A DNA stretch of 39,246 bases from JANLTP01 sp031363055 (GTDB lineage: Bacteria; Pseudomonadota; Gammaproteobacteria; Burkholderiales; Burkholderiaceae_E), in NCBI GenBank assembly GCA_031363055.1, contig JANLTP010000061.1:1-39246 (forward strand), in the 5' to 3' direction. The position numbers and the translations under genes were made by a program. Positions 32,336-39,246 of this stretch are shown here, piece after piece. Under the pieces are notes generated by a model. The model was not told where the DNA came from. It did no database searches and saw only the letters and a list, made by a program, of their open reading frames with translations. The first letter of the stretch is position 1. Each line of letters starts with the position of its first letter.

Positions 32336-33763
32336 ATGGTTGCGTTCCTGATCCACTACGACTTCTGGATCGATTTCGTTGCCTCGGTGCTGGGCCTTGT
32401 GCTGTACGTCGGCAGCACCCACACCCTGCAGCAGCGCCGCCACCCGGCGGCGGCCCTCAGTTGGCTGCTGATGTTCGTGTTCCTGCCGCTGGTGGCCATT
32501 CCGGCGTTTCTGGTGTTCGGTCAGCGCAAGATCAAGGCCAACACCGACAGACTGGCGCCACCGTGGCCGATTCAGAGTCGCTCGAGTATTGGCGCGAATC
32601 GTGCCGCCGGCTCACGCGGCTGGATGTCGGAAATGCTGGTATCGCTGGGCGGCGCACCGGTGCGCGACGCCCGTCGAGTCCATGTGCATGACAATGGCGA
32701 CGAGGCCGAGCAAGCGCTTTGGGCCTCGATCGCCGAGGCGCGCGAGCGCATCTGGCTCAGCACCTATGTGCTCGGCAACGATCGTATCGGCAACGAGTTG
32801 ATCCAACGACTCGCGCAAAAAGCCCGTCAAGGTGTTGATGTCCGACTGTTGCTCGACGGCGTTGGCTGTTTCTTCGTGCGCTACCAGCAACTGAGTCCAC
32901 TGACCTCGGCGGGTGGCCACGTCGCACGCGCCTTTCCGCCGATGCGACGCATGTTGCAGCGGCAGTCGAATTTTCGAAATCACCGCAAGATGTTGCTCAC
33001 CGATGGCGACGGGTTGTGGATGGGTGGCCGCAACTTTGCCGATGAGTATTTTCAAGGCAAGGCACCGGTCAGCGCCTGGCCCGACCTGAGCCTGACGGCC
33101 TACGGTGCGGTGGCGCTGGACGCCGAGGCGGTATTCAGCCTGGATTGGTACTGGGCCTGCGGCGAACGTCTGCGGCCCAGCGAGGCCAAAAAACAAACAG
33201 TCACCGCTGTTTGTGGCGAAGGAACGGACGCGCAACAAGTTCAACTGCTGGCCTCCGGGCCCGACCAGACCCAGGACTCCTTGCAATCGTTCATTGTGAC
33301 GGCCTGCTTTCGGGCGCAGAGCCGGATTGTGGCCGTCACGCCGTACCTGATTCCGGATCCAACCCTGACGCAGGCACTGGGCCTGGCCGCCCGGCGTGGT
33401 GTTGCGGTCGATATTGTTTTGCCGCAGCGCTCGAATCATATTCTGGCCGACCTGGCGCGCAATCGTGCGATGCGCGAACTGGCGCAAGCCGGCGTCAATA
33501 TCTGGTTGTCACCGGAGATGGTGCATGCCAAGGCATTGGTGTTCGACGACCTCGCCATCACCGGCAGCGCCAATCTCGATATCCGCAGTCTGTTCCTGAA
33601 TTTCGAACTGGCGGTTGTGCTCTATGATAAGGAAACGGCTGCACAACTCGCGCACTGGATTCACCGCTATCAGCAGCATGCGCGCCGTTACCTGCCGACC
33701 CCGGCGTCGCTGCCGCGCGACATCCTCGAGGGTGCCGTGTTGTGGGTCGGTTTTCAACTTTAA
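32336..33763 (+). CDS. cls: Cardiolipin synthase (phospholipase D family)
   Basis: The enzyme joins two phosphatidylglycerol molecules, or phosphatidylglycerol and another donor, into cardiolipin at the inner membrane. The 475-residue product has two N-terminal membrane helices (about 4-27 and 40-61) and two HKD catalytic motifs, His216-Lys218-Asp223 and His397-Lys399-Asp404, each with the expected following Gly/Asn segments. This matches ClsA-type architecture. The ATG is preceded by GAAGAT at best, so the start is set by homology. The glutaredoxin-like gene follows 47 bp later. Confidence 0.92.
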   Translation: MVAFLIHYDFWIDFVASVLGLVLYVGSTHTLQQRRHPAAALSWLLMFVFLPLVAIPAFLVFGQRKIKANTDRLAPPWPIQSRSSIGANRAAGSRGWMSEMLVSLGGAPVRDARRVHVHDNGDEAEQALWASIAEARERIWLSTYVLGNDRIGNELIQRLAQKARQGVDVRLLLDGVGCFFVRYQQLSPLTSAGGHVARAFPPMRRMLQRQSNFRNHRKMLLTDGDGLWMGGRNFADEYFQGKAPVSAWPDLSLTAYGAVALDAEAVFSLDWYWACGERLRPSEAKKQTVTAVCGEGTDAQQVQLLASGPDQTQDSLQSFIVTACFRAQSRIVAVTPYLIPDPTLTQALGLAARRGVAVDIVLPQRSNHILADLARNRAMRELAQAGVNIWLSPEMVHAKALVFDDLAITGSANLDIRSLFLNFELAVVLYDKETAAQLAHWIHRYQQHARRYLPTPASLPRDILEGAVLWVGFQL

Positions 33764-33810
33764 CAGAGCGTTTAAACGCAGACCGCCTGCGGAACCGAGG
33801 AATATCAAAC

Positions 33811-34179
33811 ATGGCGCGTTCAGTACTCGAAGAATCGAAAATCCATAGCGCGATCCGCGCGAAAATTGCCAATCATGAATCGGCGATTCTTGACGAGGTC
33901 AAGGCCGCCATCAAGGCGAACGCGGTGGTGATCGTCGGTATGGGGCAAAACCCGTTTCCAAAGAAGGCCCGCAAACTGCTGGACGGCAAGGGCGTGGCCT
34001 TCAAGTATCTCGAATACGGCAACTACTTCGGCGACTGGCGGCGGCGCAATGCCTTGAAGATGTGGACCGGCTGGCCCACCTTGCCAATGATTTTCGTCAA
34101 GGGTCAGTTGGTCGGTGGTGCCGACGATCTCGCCAAGCTACTGGCATCAGGTGAGTTCGAGCGACTGCTCAAAGCCTGA
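33811..34179 (+). CDS. Glutaredoxin-fold protein lacking active-site cysteines
   Basis: The 122-residue product is built like a monothiol glutaredoxin. VVIVGMGQNPFPKKARKLL takes the place of the active-site strand and helix, and the conserved cis-proline segment WPTLPMIFVKG and the glutathione-site GGADDL follow. Where CPYC or CGFS should stand it reads NPFP, and the whole protein has no cysteine, so it cannot do thiol exchange or hold an iron-sulfur cluster in the usual way. GAGGAA lies eight bases upstream of the ATG. It may be a glutathione or protein-binding relic; I recall similar NPFP proteins in other Proteobacteria. Confidence 0.85.
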   Translation: MARSVLEESKIHSAIRAKIANHESAILDEVKAAIKANAVVIVGMGQNPFPKKARKLLDGKGVAFKYLEYGNYFGDWRRRNALKMWTGWPTLPMIFVKGQLVGGADDLAKLLASGEFERLLKA

Positions 34180-34238
34180 GTACACTGGTCAACAAACACC
34201 TGGCTGCCGCCGGAAAACTCAGCTAATCGAAGGCAAGC

Positions 34239-35204
34239 TCAGACCGGATCCCAACTGAATACGTCGGTCGTCACATCGAGCTTGTACATCGATGACTTGA
34301 GCGCTGGCATGCCGTGGCTGGCAATGGCTTGCGGCGTCCAGCCTTCGCCACGATGCACTGAACGCAAGGGCCGTGGTTGGCTCATGATGAAGATCTCGTT
34401 GTTGCGCACCGCAAAGATCTGACCCGATACATCACGCGCTTCATCGCTGGCCAGATAAACCGCCAGTGGCGCGATTTTCTCGGGCGTCATTTGTTTCATG
34501 CGCTCGACCCTGGCCTTCTGATCGGGAGTCTCGGTTGGAATACCGCCAATCATTCGACTCCAGGCAAACGGTGCGATGCAATTCGAGCGCACGTTGAATT
34601 TGCGCATATCGAGCGCGATCGATTTCGACAGCCCGGCGATCGCCAATTTGGCGGCCGCATAATTGGCCTGCCCGAAATTGCCGATCAGACCCGACGTCGA
34701 GGTCATGTGAATGAATGCGCCGCTCTCCTGCTCCTTGAAATGCAGCGCCGCCGCACGGCTGACAAAATACGAACCATACAAGTGAACTTTCACCACGGCA
34801 TCAAAGTCGTCGACGCTCATCTTGTGGAAAAACCGATCGCGCAAGATGCCGGCGTTATTCACGACGATGTCGATGCGGCCGAATGCATCGATCGCAGCTT
34901 GAACGATACGCTCAGCGCCCGACGCATCCGAGACCGAGTCGGCGTTGACGACGGCCTTGGCTCCGAGCGCTCGAACCTCCTCGGCGACACGCTGTGCCGG
35001 GCCGGCGTCCTGGCCGTCGCCGGCGACCGAGGCGCCGAGATCGTTGACGACAATGTTGGCGCCCTCGGCCGCCATGGCCAACGCCATCGCGCGGCCAATA
35101 CCACCACCGGAGCCGGTGACCACCGCCACTTTGCCTGCCAGCATCTTTGCTTGCGTCGTTCCCGCTTGTGTCGTTCCCGCTTGTGTCGTTCCTGCTTGTG
35201 TCAT
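34239..35204 (-). CDS. SDR-family oxidoreductase (3-hydroxyacyl-CoA dehydrogenase-like)
   Basis: The 321-residue product has the short-chain dehydrogenase NAD-binding TGSGGGIG at residues 30-37, NNAG at 116-119, and the catalytic Ser169, Tyr182 and Lys186. IVVNDLGASV, and the long C-terminal part with an SGQIFAVRNNEI segment, resemble the dehydrogenase domain of peroxisomal multifunctional enzyme type 2, which suggests hydroxyacyl-CoA substrates. The first 20 residues are a TTQAG repeat placed between the start and the core. GGAAGGGA lies upstream of the ATG. It runs with the HNH gene and is convergent with the glutaredoxin gene. Confidence 0.85.
   Translation of the reverse strand: MTQAGTTQAGTTQAGTTQAKMLAGKVAVVTGSGGGIGRAMALAMAAEGANIVVNDLGASVAGDGQDAGPAQRVAEEVRALGAKAVVNADSVSDASGAERIVQAAIDAFGRIDIVVNNAGILRDRFFHKMSVDDFDAVVKVHLYGSYFVSRAAALHFKEQESGAFIHMTSTSGLIGNFGQANYAAAKLAIAGLSKSIALDMRKFNVRSNCIAPFAWSRMIGGIPTETPDQKARVERMKQMTPEKIAPLAVYLASDEARDVSGQIFAVRNNEIFIMSQPRPLRSVHRGEGWTPQAIASHGMPALKSSMYKLDVTTDVFSWDPV
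35148..35201 (-). repeat. 15-bp in-frame repeat at the SDR 5' end
   Basis: Three full copies and one partial copy of a 15-bp unit encode Thr-Gln-Ala-Gly-Thr directly after the initiator codon (residues 2-19). The enzyme core begins only at residue 21. Confidence 0.95.
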
Positions 35205-35252
35205 TAATTTTTCCCTTCCAGACGAGTATTTGAATTCAGATCAGGGGCCGCG

Positions 35253-35828
35253 CTAAACGAGACGCGAATGCGGCGGCAAACCACAGCGCAGGAACTCCAT
35301 TTGATCACCGAGCACATGACCCCGGCGCGCTTGCAAGATGAGGTCTTCCCAGCGGCTCGGTACATAGGGTACGTACAGCAGTGGCATGCGCGCCTCTTCG
35401 GGCGTCCGGTCAGCTTTCTTTTGATTGCACGGTCGGCAAGCGGCAACGACATTGGTCCAACTGTCCTTGCCGCCACGCGAATACGGCATGATGTGCTCGC
35501 GTTCGAGGTCTTGCGAGGTATGCAATCGGCCACAGTAAGCGCAAGTAAAGCGATCGCGCGCAAACAACTTGTGATTAAAGCGCGTCAACTTCGGCTGCGC
35601 GCTCAACAGCTTGCCCGCCGCACATTGGCCCTTGACGGCCAGAATCGGGTGCACGTCGATGAACGAGCGATTTGACGTCAGTCGACTGACGCCACCATGC
35701 AGTCGCGCACAGACACCGCCGTAAGAATAGGCAACCGAATTGGTCGCATAGTAATGAGCGGCTTCTTCAATGTTGATCCAGGTTTCTGGAATTCCACTGA
35801 TATCAAGCTTAAGAACCGACGGCCACAT
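35253..35828 (-). CDS. HNH endonuclease-family protein
   Basis: The 191-residue product has a zinc-binding HNH fold: CAYCG (Cys96, Cys99), EHIMPYSRGG with His112, WTNVV (Asn126) and CRPCN (Cys131, Cys134). An N-terminal region of about 85 residues, with WPSVLKLDISG and YSYGGVCARLHGG, is not a common nuclease add-on. Stand-alone HNH proteins of this type are widespread in Proteobacteria and rarely characterised. The ATG at 35828 is chosen because GAGG lies seven bases upstream; a GTG at 35846 is possible. It is not next to any restriction-modification or phage gene, so a defence role is not supported. Confidence 0.85.
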   Translation of the reverse strand: MWPSVLKLDISGIPETWINIEEAAHYYATNSVAYSYGGVCARLHGGVSRLTSNRSFIDVHPILAVKGQCAAGKLLSAQPKLTRFNHKLFARDRFTCAYCGRLHTSQDLEREHIMPYSRGGKDSWTNVVAACRPCNQKKADRTPEEARMPLLYVPYVPSRWEDLILQARRGHVLGDQMEFLRCGLPPHSRLV

Positions 35829-35895
35829 TCCTTCCCCTCGTTTCACGATTCACTATAAGCATAACGCATGACGGTGATATTGGTCGTTTTGCCGA

Positions 35896-35938
35896 TTTCG
35901 AACCGCCGGTACGGTCGAAACCGACCATCGGTTCGAAA
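35896..35938. repeat. Nested inverted repeat upstream of the NHL lipoprotein gene
   Basis: The perfect 10-bp arms TTTCGAACCG (35896-35905) and CGGTTCGAAA (35929-35938) enclose a smaller hairpin GGTCG-AAAC-CGACC (35913-35926). It lies between the divergent HNH and lipoprotein genes and could be an operator, cruciform or RNA hairpin. Confidence 0.7.
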
Positions 35939-35960
35939 AGTCTTGAACCCGGCGGGTCCT

Positions 35961-35987
35961 GGCGAAATAGTGTCTCTCTATATCGCC
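35961..35987 (+). promoter_or_regulatory. Leader hairpin just before the NHL gene
   Basis: GGCGAAATA (35961-35969) can pair with TATATCGCC (35979-35987) with one A-A mismatch. The stem ends a few bases before the AAGAGG ribosome site of the gene at 36001, so it could modulate translation. Confidence 0.45.
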
Positions 35988-36000
35988 AAGAGGCCAGTCT

Positions 36001-37419
36001 ATGAGCTATTCCGCGCCCTCGAACCCGTCCCTGAACTCGTCCCCAAACCCGTCCTCAAACACACCCTCGGCCCGATCCTGCCTGTTCGTGCTGATATTGC
36101 TCGGCGCATTGAGTGCCTGCGGCGGCGATGGCGGCTCGGTCGACCCGAACGCCAGCGCCCAATCGAAGGCCGATGGCGTCGGTGTCCCGCACACGGTAGG
36201 CGGCACCTTGACAGGCCTGGGCAGCAGCGGACTGACTCTGAAAAATGGTGCCGAAACCTTGAGACCGGTTGCCGGCGCCAGCAGTTTCGTATTTGCCAAT
36301 GCGATTGATGATGGCGCTGCCTACTCGGTCAGCATCACCTCACAACCCGGCAGTTTCTCGAGTTGCAGTCTGAGCAGCAATGCCAGCGGCGTCATCGCGG
36401 CCGCCGATGTCAGCTCGATCGTGGTCACCTGCGTGCAGACCAATGCCGTCGTCAGTACGATCGCCGGCACTGGCGCGCCAGGCGCTGCCAACGGCGTCGG
36501 TGCCGCAGCCAGCTTCAATTTTCCCTATGGTGTTGCCAACGACGGCGCCGGCAATATTTATGTCGCCGATGCGTTCAATCATCAGATCCGCAAGATCGCC
36601 AGCAATGGCACGGTCACGACTTTGGCCGGCAATGGCGCCGAAGGCAATGTCGATGGGCCAGGCACCTCGGCACGCTTTTCCTACCCGTTCGGTCTAGCCG
36701 TCGACAGCGGCGGTAATGTTTATGTCGCCGATTGGGGTAATCACAATATTCGCAAAGTAGCGCCCGATGGCCGCGTCAGCACGCTGGCCGGCAGCGGTAC
36801 TTCGGGTTCAGGTAATGGCAGCGGCCCGGCGGCCAGCTTCAGCGGCCCGTTCGGTGTCGCCGTCGACAGCGCCGGTGTTGTTTATGTGGCGGACACCAAC
36901 AATAACCTGATCCGCAAAGTTACCGCGACCGGTACCGTCAGCACCCTGGCCGGCAGCGGCGCGCAGGGCGCCGACAATGGCAGCGGCACGGTGGCCACCT
37001 TCAGAACGCCGCAACACCTGGCGGTCGATGCGGCCGGTACGGTTTACGTAGCGGACACCGGCAATCATCAGATTCGCCGTGTCTCAGCGGCCGGCGCGGT
37101 CAGCACGGTGGCGGGTAGCGGCGAGTCCGGCAGCGAAAACGGCGCGGCGGCTACGGCCAGCTTCAACAATCCAGCCGGCATCGCCATTGACAGCATCGGC
37201 ACACTGTATGTCGCCGATTCCGAGAATCATCTGATACGGCGATTGACCAGTAACGGACAAGTCAGCACCTTGGCGGGCAGCGGCAACGCGGCATTGACGG
37301 ACGGCATCAACGCGGCCGCCAGTTTCAGCTCGCCCCGCTCGCTGGTGGTCGAGTCGAACGGCAACCTGCTGGTCGCCGATGGCCGCAATCACAGTATTCG
37401 CCGTATCATCTCCCAGTAG
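36001..37419 (+). CDS. NHL-repeat beta-propeller lipoprotein
   Basis: The 472-residue product has a lipoprotein signal with a long Ser/Asn/Pro-rich n-region, a hydrophobic core (27-37) and the lipobox LSAC with Cys40. After a flexible part (41-155) come six repeats of about 55 residues carrying YVADxxNHxIRK-type and STLAGSG motifs. YVAD/LVAD appears six times, giving a six-bladed NHL propeller. The region at about 70-150 resembles short Ig-like sandwiches. It would sit in the inner or outer membrane facing the periplasm or surface, likely as a protein- or sugar-binding platform. Its partner is unknown. The n-region comes from a 12-bp repeat. Confidence 0.83.
   Translation: MSYSAPSNPSLNSSPNPSSNTPSARSCLFVLILLGALSACGGDGGSVDPNASAQSKADGVGVPHTVGGTLTGLGSSGLTLKNGAETLRPVAGASSFVFANAIDDGAAYSVSITSQPGSFSSCSLSSNASGVIAAADVSSIVVTCVQTNAVVSTIAGTGAPGAANGVGAAASFNFPYGVANDGAGNIYVADAFNHQIRKIASNGTVTTLAGNGAEGNVDGPGTSARFSYPFGLAVDSGGNVYVADWGNHNIRKVAPDGRVSTLAGSGTSGSGNGSGPAASFSGPFGVAVDSAGVVYVADTNNNLIRKVTATGTVSTLAGSGAQGADNGSGTVATFRTPQHLAVDAAGTVYVADTGNHQIRRVSAAGAVSTVAGSGESGSENGAAATASFNNPAGIAIDSIGTLYVADSENHLIRRLTSNGQVSTLAGSGNAALTDGINAAASFSSPRSLVVESNGNLLVADGRNHSIRRIISQ
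36022..36069 (+). repeat. Four 12-bp in-frame repeats at the lipoprotein 5' end
   Basis: Four degenerate 12-bp units based on AAC-CCG-TCC-N encode Asn-Pro-Ser type tetrapeptides (residues 8-23) before the signal-peptide core. Confidence 0.75.
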
Positions 37420-37460
37420 ATCGGATAGCCTGGTCCGTTTGGAGGAGGAGACGCACTTCA

Positions 37461-37493
37461 ATGATTGACGCCAGGCCACTGCAGTGCCGCTGA
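37461..37493 (+). CDS. Possible 10-residue leader peptide before the ligase
   Basis: ATG at 37461 begins MIDARPLQCR and stops at 37491-37493. A strong GGAGGAGG (37441-37448) lies 12 bases upstream. The stop lies beyond the GTG start of the ligase gene at 37484, so the two overlap by 10 bp in different frames. It may couple translation of the ligase or be chance; alternatively it marks a frameshifted true start. Confidence 0.3.
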   Translation: MIDARPLQCR

Positions 37494-39112
37494 GCACTAC
37501 CCGACGGCTGCGTCAGGAGAGCCATTTCGATGGTCGGCAGTTACTTTGCTATGCCGACCGCCCTGCGGATCTTCTGGCACTGTTTCGCCAAACCATCGCG
37601 GCGGCACCCGATACGCTTGCGCTCATCGACGAACAGCAACAGATCAGCTACCGCGAACTTGCAGAGGCATCGGCCGCAGTTGCCACCGTGTTCAACTCAT
37701 TGCGTCTGCGGCCCGGTGATCGGCTGGTCCTGTTGACCGGCAACTGCATCGAATTCGGCGTGATTGCGCTGGCCGCCTGGCGCTTGGGTCTGGTCATCGT
37801 ACCGCTGAACCCGCGCAATGTTCGCAACGAAGTCGCCTATGTGTTGAATCAGTGCCAAGCCAAGGCGCTGGTGTTCGAAGAGGCCCTCGCCGACCGGACG
37901 CCGGTCGACGGACAAGCACCCAGTTGCAGCCTTGTCCTCGAAGTTCGCTCGCTGATCGCCCGCTCGCGGGCCGCCGCGCTCGAGGGGTCCAGCGTCGGAG
38001 CAAGCGATCAATGGTACCAGTCCGGTGAAGAAGACGTTGCCGTATTGCTCTACACCTCCGGCACGACCGGCAAGCCCAAGGGCGCGATGTTGACCCATCT
38101 GAACCTGATTCATTCGGTGCTGCATTTCGTCGACACCATGGATTTGCACGAAGGGCGAGAACGTTCATTGCTGGCGGTGCCGATCAGCCACGTAACCGGC
38201 TTGGTGGCGATCTGGCTAACAATGGTTGCGACGCGCGGCACGACGGTCATGATTCGTGAATTCAAGGCGCCGGTCTTTCTCGCCGCCATGGTCAAGCACG
38301 GCGTGACGCATACGATTGTCGTGCCCGCCATCTACAATTTGTTAATGCGCGATCCGCAGTTTGCTGACCATGACTTGCAGGCCTGGCGAATCGGCGGTTT
38401 TGGCGGCGCTGCGATGCCGCAGGCGACCATCAGCGCGCTGGCCAAGGCCCTGCCCGGCCTGGGGCTCATGAATGCCTACGGTGCCACCGAAACCACGTCT
38501 CCAGTGACGCTGATGCCGGCCGCCGAGCAAGGTGTCCGGCTCGACAGCGTCGGTCGATTAATGCCGTGCGCACAGTTACGCGTCGTGGATGAAGAAGGCC
38601 ACGAAGTCGGCTGCGGCGAGACCGGCGAATTGTGGATTGCCGGCCCGATGGTGGTGCCCGGCTATTGGGACAATGCGGAAGCCAACGGTCATGAATTTAC
38701 CGACGGTTTCTGGAAATCGGGCGATCTGGGCACGATCGATGCACACGGCTATGTCCGCGTACTGGATCGAAAAAAGGACATGATCAACCGCGGTGGCTAC
38801 AAGGTCTACAGTGCCGAGGTCGAAGGCGTGTTGTGCGCACATCCGGCGGTGCTTGAGGCCGCTGTGTTTGGGCAATCCGATCCGGTGCTGGGCGAGCGCA
38901 GCCGTGCGGTCATCGTATTACAGCCGGGCACCAAACGTGCAGCGCTCGATTTGAAGGCCATCGAGGCGACGCTGCGCGGCCACTGTGCGGACTTGATGGC
39001 CGACTATAAGGTGCCGGATTTTTTCGAGTTTCGAGAGCAAGCGTTGCCGCGTAATCCGAATGGCAAGGTGCTCAAGCGTGAGCTGCGAGCGATCACGATT
39101 CCGCGACACTAG
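37484..39112 (+). CDS. AMP-dependent acid-CoA ligase (fatty-acyl-CoA synthetase-like)
   Basis: The enzyme activates a carboxylic acid with ATP and joins it to CoA. The 542-residue product has the P-loop-like YTSGTTGKPKGAM (residues 190-202), NAYGATETTSP, the ribose-binding KSGDLG, the hinge RKKDMINRGGYKVY and the C-terminal lysine region NPNGKVLKREL. These are the usual A3, A5, A7, A8 and A10 motifs. The substrate is not determined, but medium or long fatty acids are most likely in this subfamily. The start GTG at 37484 gives a normal length and has only AGG nearby. The SDR at 34239-35204 could act on its product, but they are not co-transcribed. Confidence 0.88.
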   Translation: MPLSTTRRLRQESHFDGRQLLCYADRPADLLALFRQTIAAAPDTLALIDEQQQISYRELAEASAAVATVFNSLRLRPGDRLVLLTGNCIEFGVIALAAWRLGLVIVPLNPRNVRNEVAYVLNQCQAKALVFEEALADRTPVDGQAPSCSLVLEVRSLIARSRAAALEGSSVGASDQWYQSGEEDVAVLLYTSGTTGKPKGAMLTHLNLIHSVLHFVDTMDLHEGRERSLLAVPISHVTGLVAIWLTMVATRGTTVMIREFKAPVFLAAMVKHGVTHTIVVPAIYNLLMRDPQFADHDLQAWRIGGFGGAAMPQATISALAKALPGLGLMNAYGATETTSPVTLMPAAEQGVRLDSVGRLMPCAQLRVVDEEGHEVGCGETGELWIAGPMVVPGYWDNAEANGHEFTDGFWKSGDLGTIDAHGYVRVLDRKKDMINRGGYKVYSAEVEGVLCAHPAVLEAAVFGQSDPVLGERSRAVIVLQPGTKRAALDLKAIEATLRGHCADLMADYKVPDFFEFREQALPRNPNGKVLKRELRAITIPRH

Positions 39113-39246
39113 GAGCCTGTCGGGGTTGAGGCATAGCGTTGATAAAAAAGCGGGGAATAGCGATGGAATTTCATCGTGATAGGTGTGTTCGATCCTAAAT
39201 CGCTGCTATTGGTGCTATCGACGCCGTCGTTGGTCTCGGTAGGGTT
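39113..39246. other. Unassigned 3' edge
   Basis: No coding region or RNA is recognised in the last 134 bp. The stretch begins with GAGCCTGTCGGGGTTGAGG, which could be the end of a repeat or mobile element, but no partner sequence is present in the window. Confidence 0.3.

Noticed and set aside
32612..33487. 291-codon open frame on the minus strand
   Set aside because: It is a shadow of cardiolipin synthase, with no family motifs.
34377..35207. 276-codon open frame on the plus strand
   Set aside because: It is antisense to the SDR gene, and its repetitive C-terminus is only the complement of the 15-bp repeat.
35253..35828. HNH gene as part of a defence or restriction system
   Set aside because: No methylase, helicase, phage or other defence gene lies beside it; the neighbours are metabolic or structural.

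Overview
The window is a dense, high-GC proteobacterial chromosome segment with about 38 protein genes, one tRNA and no rRNA, CRISPR array, phage or transposase. The order rsmA-surA-lptD / amgK-murU-pepP-ubiH / dusB-fis-purH-ruvC-ruvA-ruvB, and the short 78-residue Fis, fit a Betaproteobacterium (Burkholderiales-like) best. A Gammaproteobacterium cannot be excluded from the sequence alone. Outer-membrane biogenesis (LptD, SurA), Tol-Pal and ubiquinone synthesis show a respiring Gram-negative cell.

Region 1 (1-9156): the 3' end of a glyoxalase gene, then a leftward lptD-surA-rsmA operon. Diverging from it only 19 bp away is a rightward amgK-murU-pepP-ubiH run covering cell-wall sugar recycling, a proline peptidase and a ubiquinone hydroxylase. 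Region 2 (9371-16949): dusB-fis-purH-ruvC-ruvA-ruvB, then a tightly overlapping rhomboid protease / ECF sigma factor / single-pass membrane protein set that ends at a hairpin terminator. Two details stand out here. ruvC has no ATG, GTG or TTG able to include its first catalytic Asp, and a 7-bp tandem repeat fills the space where the ruvA ribosome site should be.

Region 3 (17050-26137): a DUF2330 protein overlapping an RnfD/NqrB-like membrane protein, then the complete ybgC-tolQ-tolR-tolA-tolB-pal-cpoB cluster and a YeeE-type sulfur transporter. Region 4 (26159-31863): a small cupin, a DUF3617 protein, tRNA-Lys with promoter and terminator, a 784-residue Ig-repeat protein and two overlapping alpha/beta hydrolases. 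Region 5 (31932-39246): an eight-cysteine zinc-ribbon protein, cardiolipin synthase, a glutaredoxin-fold protein without active-site cysteines, an SDR dehydrogenase, an HNH nuclease, an NHL-repeat lipoprotein and an AMP-dependent acid-CoA ligase.

A theme across the window is short tandem repeats (units of 6, 7, 9, 12, 15 and 18 bp). They lie in spacers or in-frame, often at the extreme 5' ends of genes. Those inside genes have units divisible by three, while the 7-bp one is intergenic. I did not find a clear new defence or mobile system. The strongest candidates for new biology are the rhomboid/sigma/membrane-protein operon, the DUF2330/RnfD-like pair, the Cys-less glutaredoxin and the odd ruvC/ruvA translation starts.
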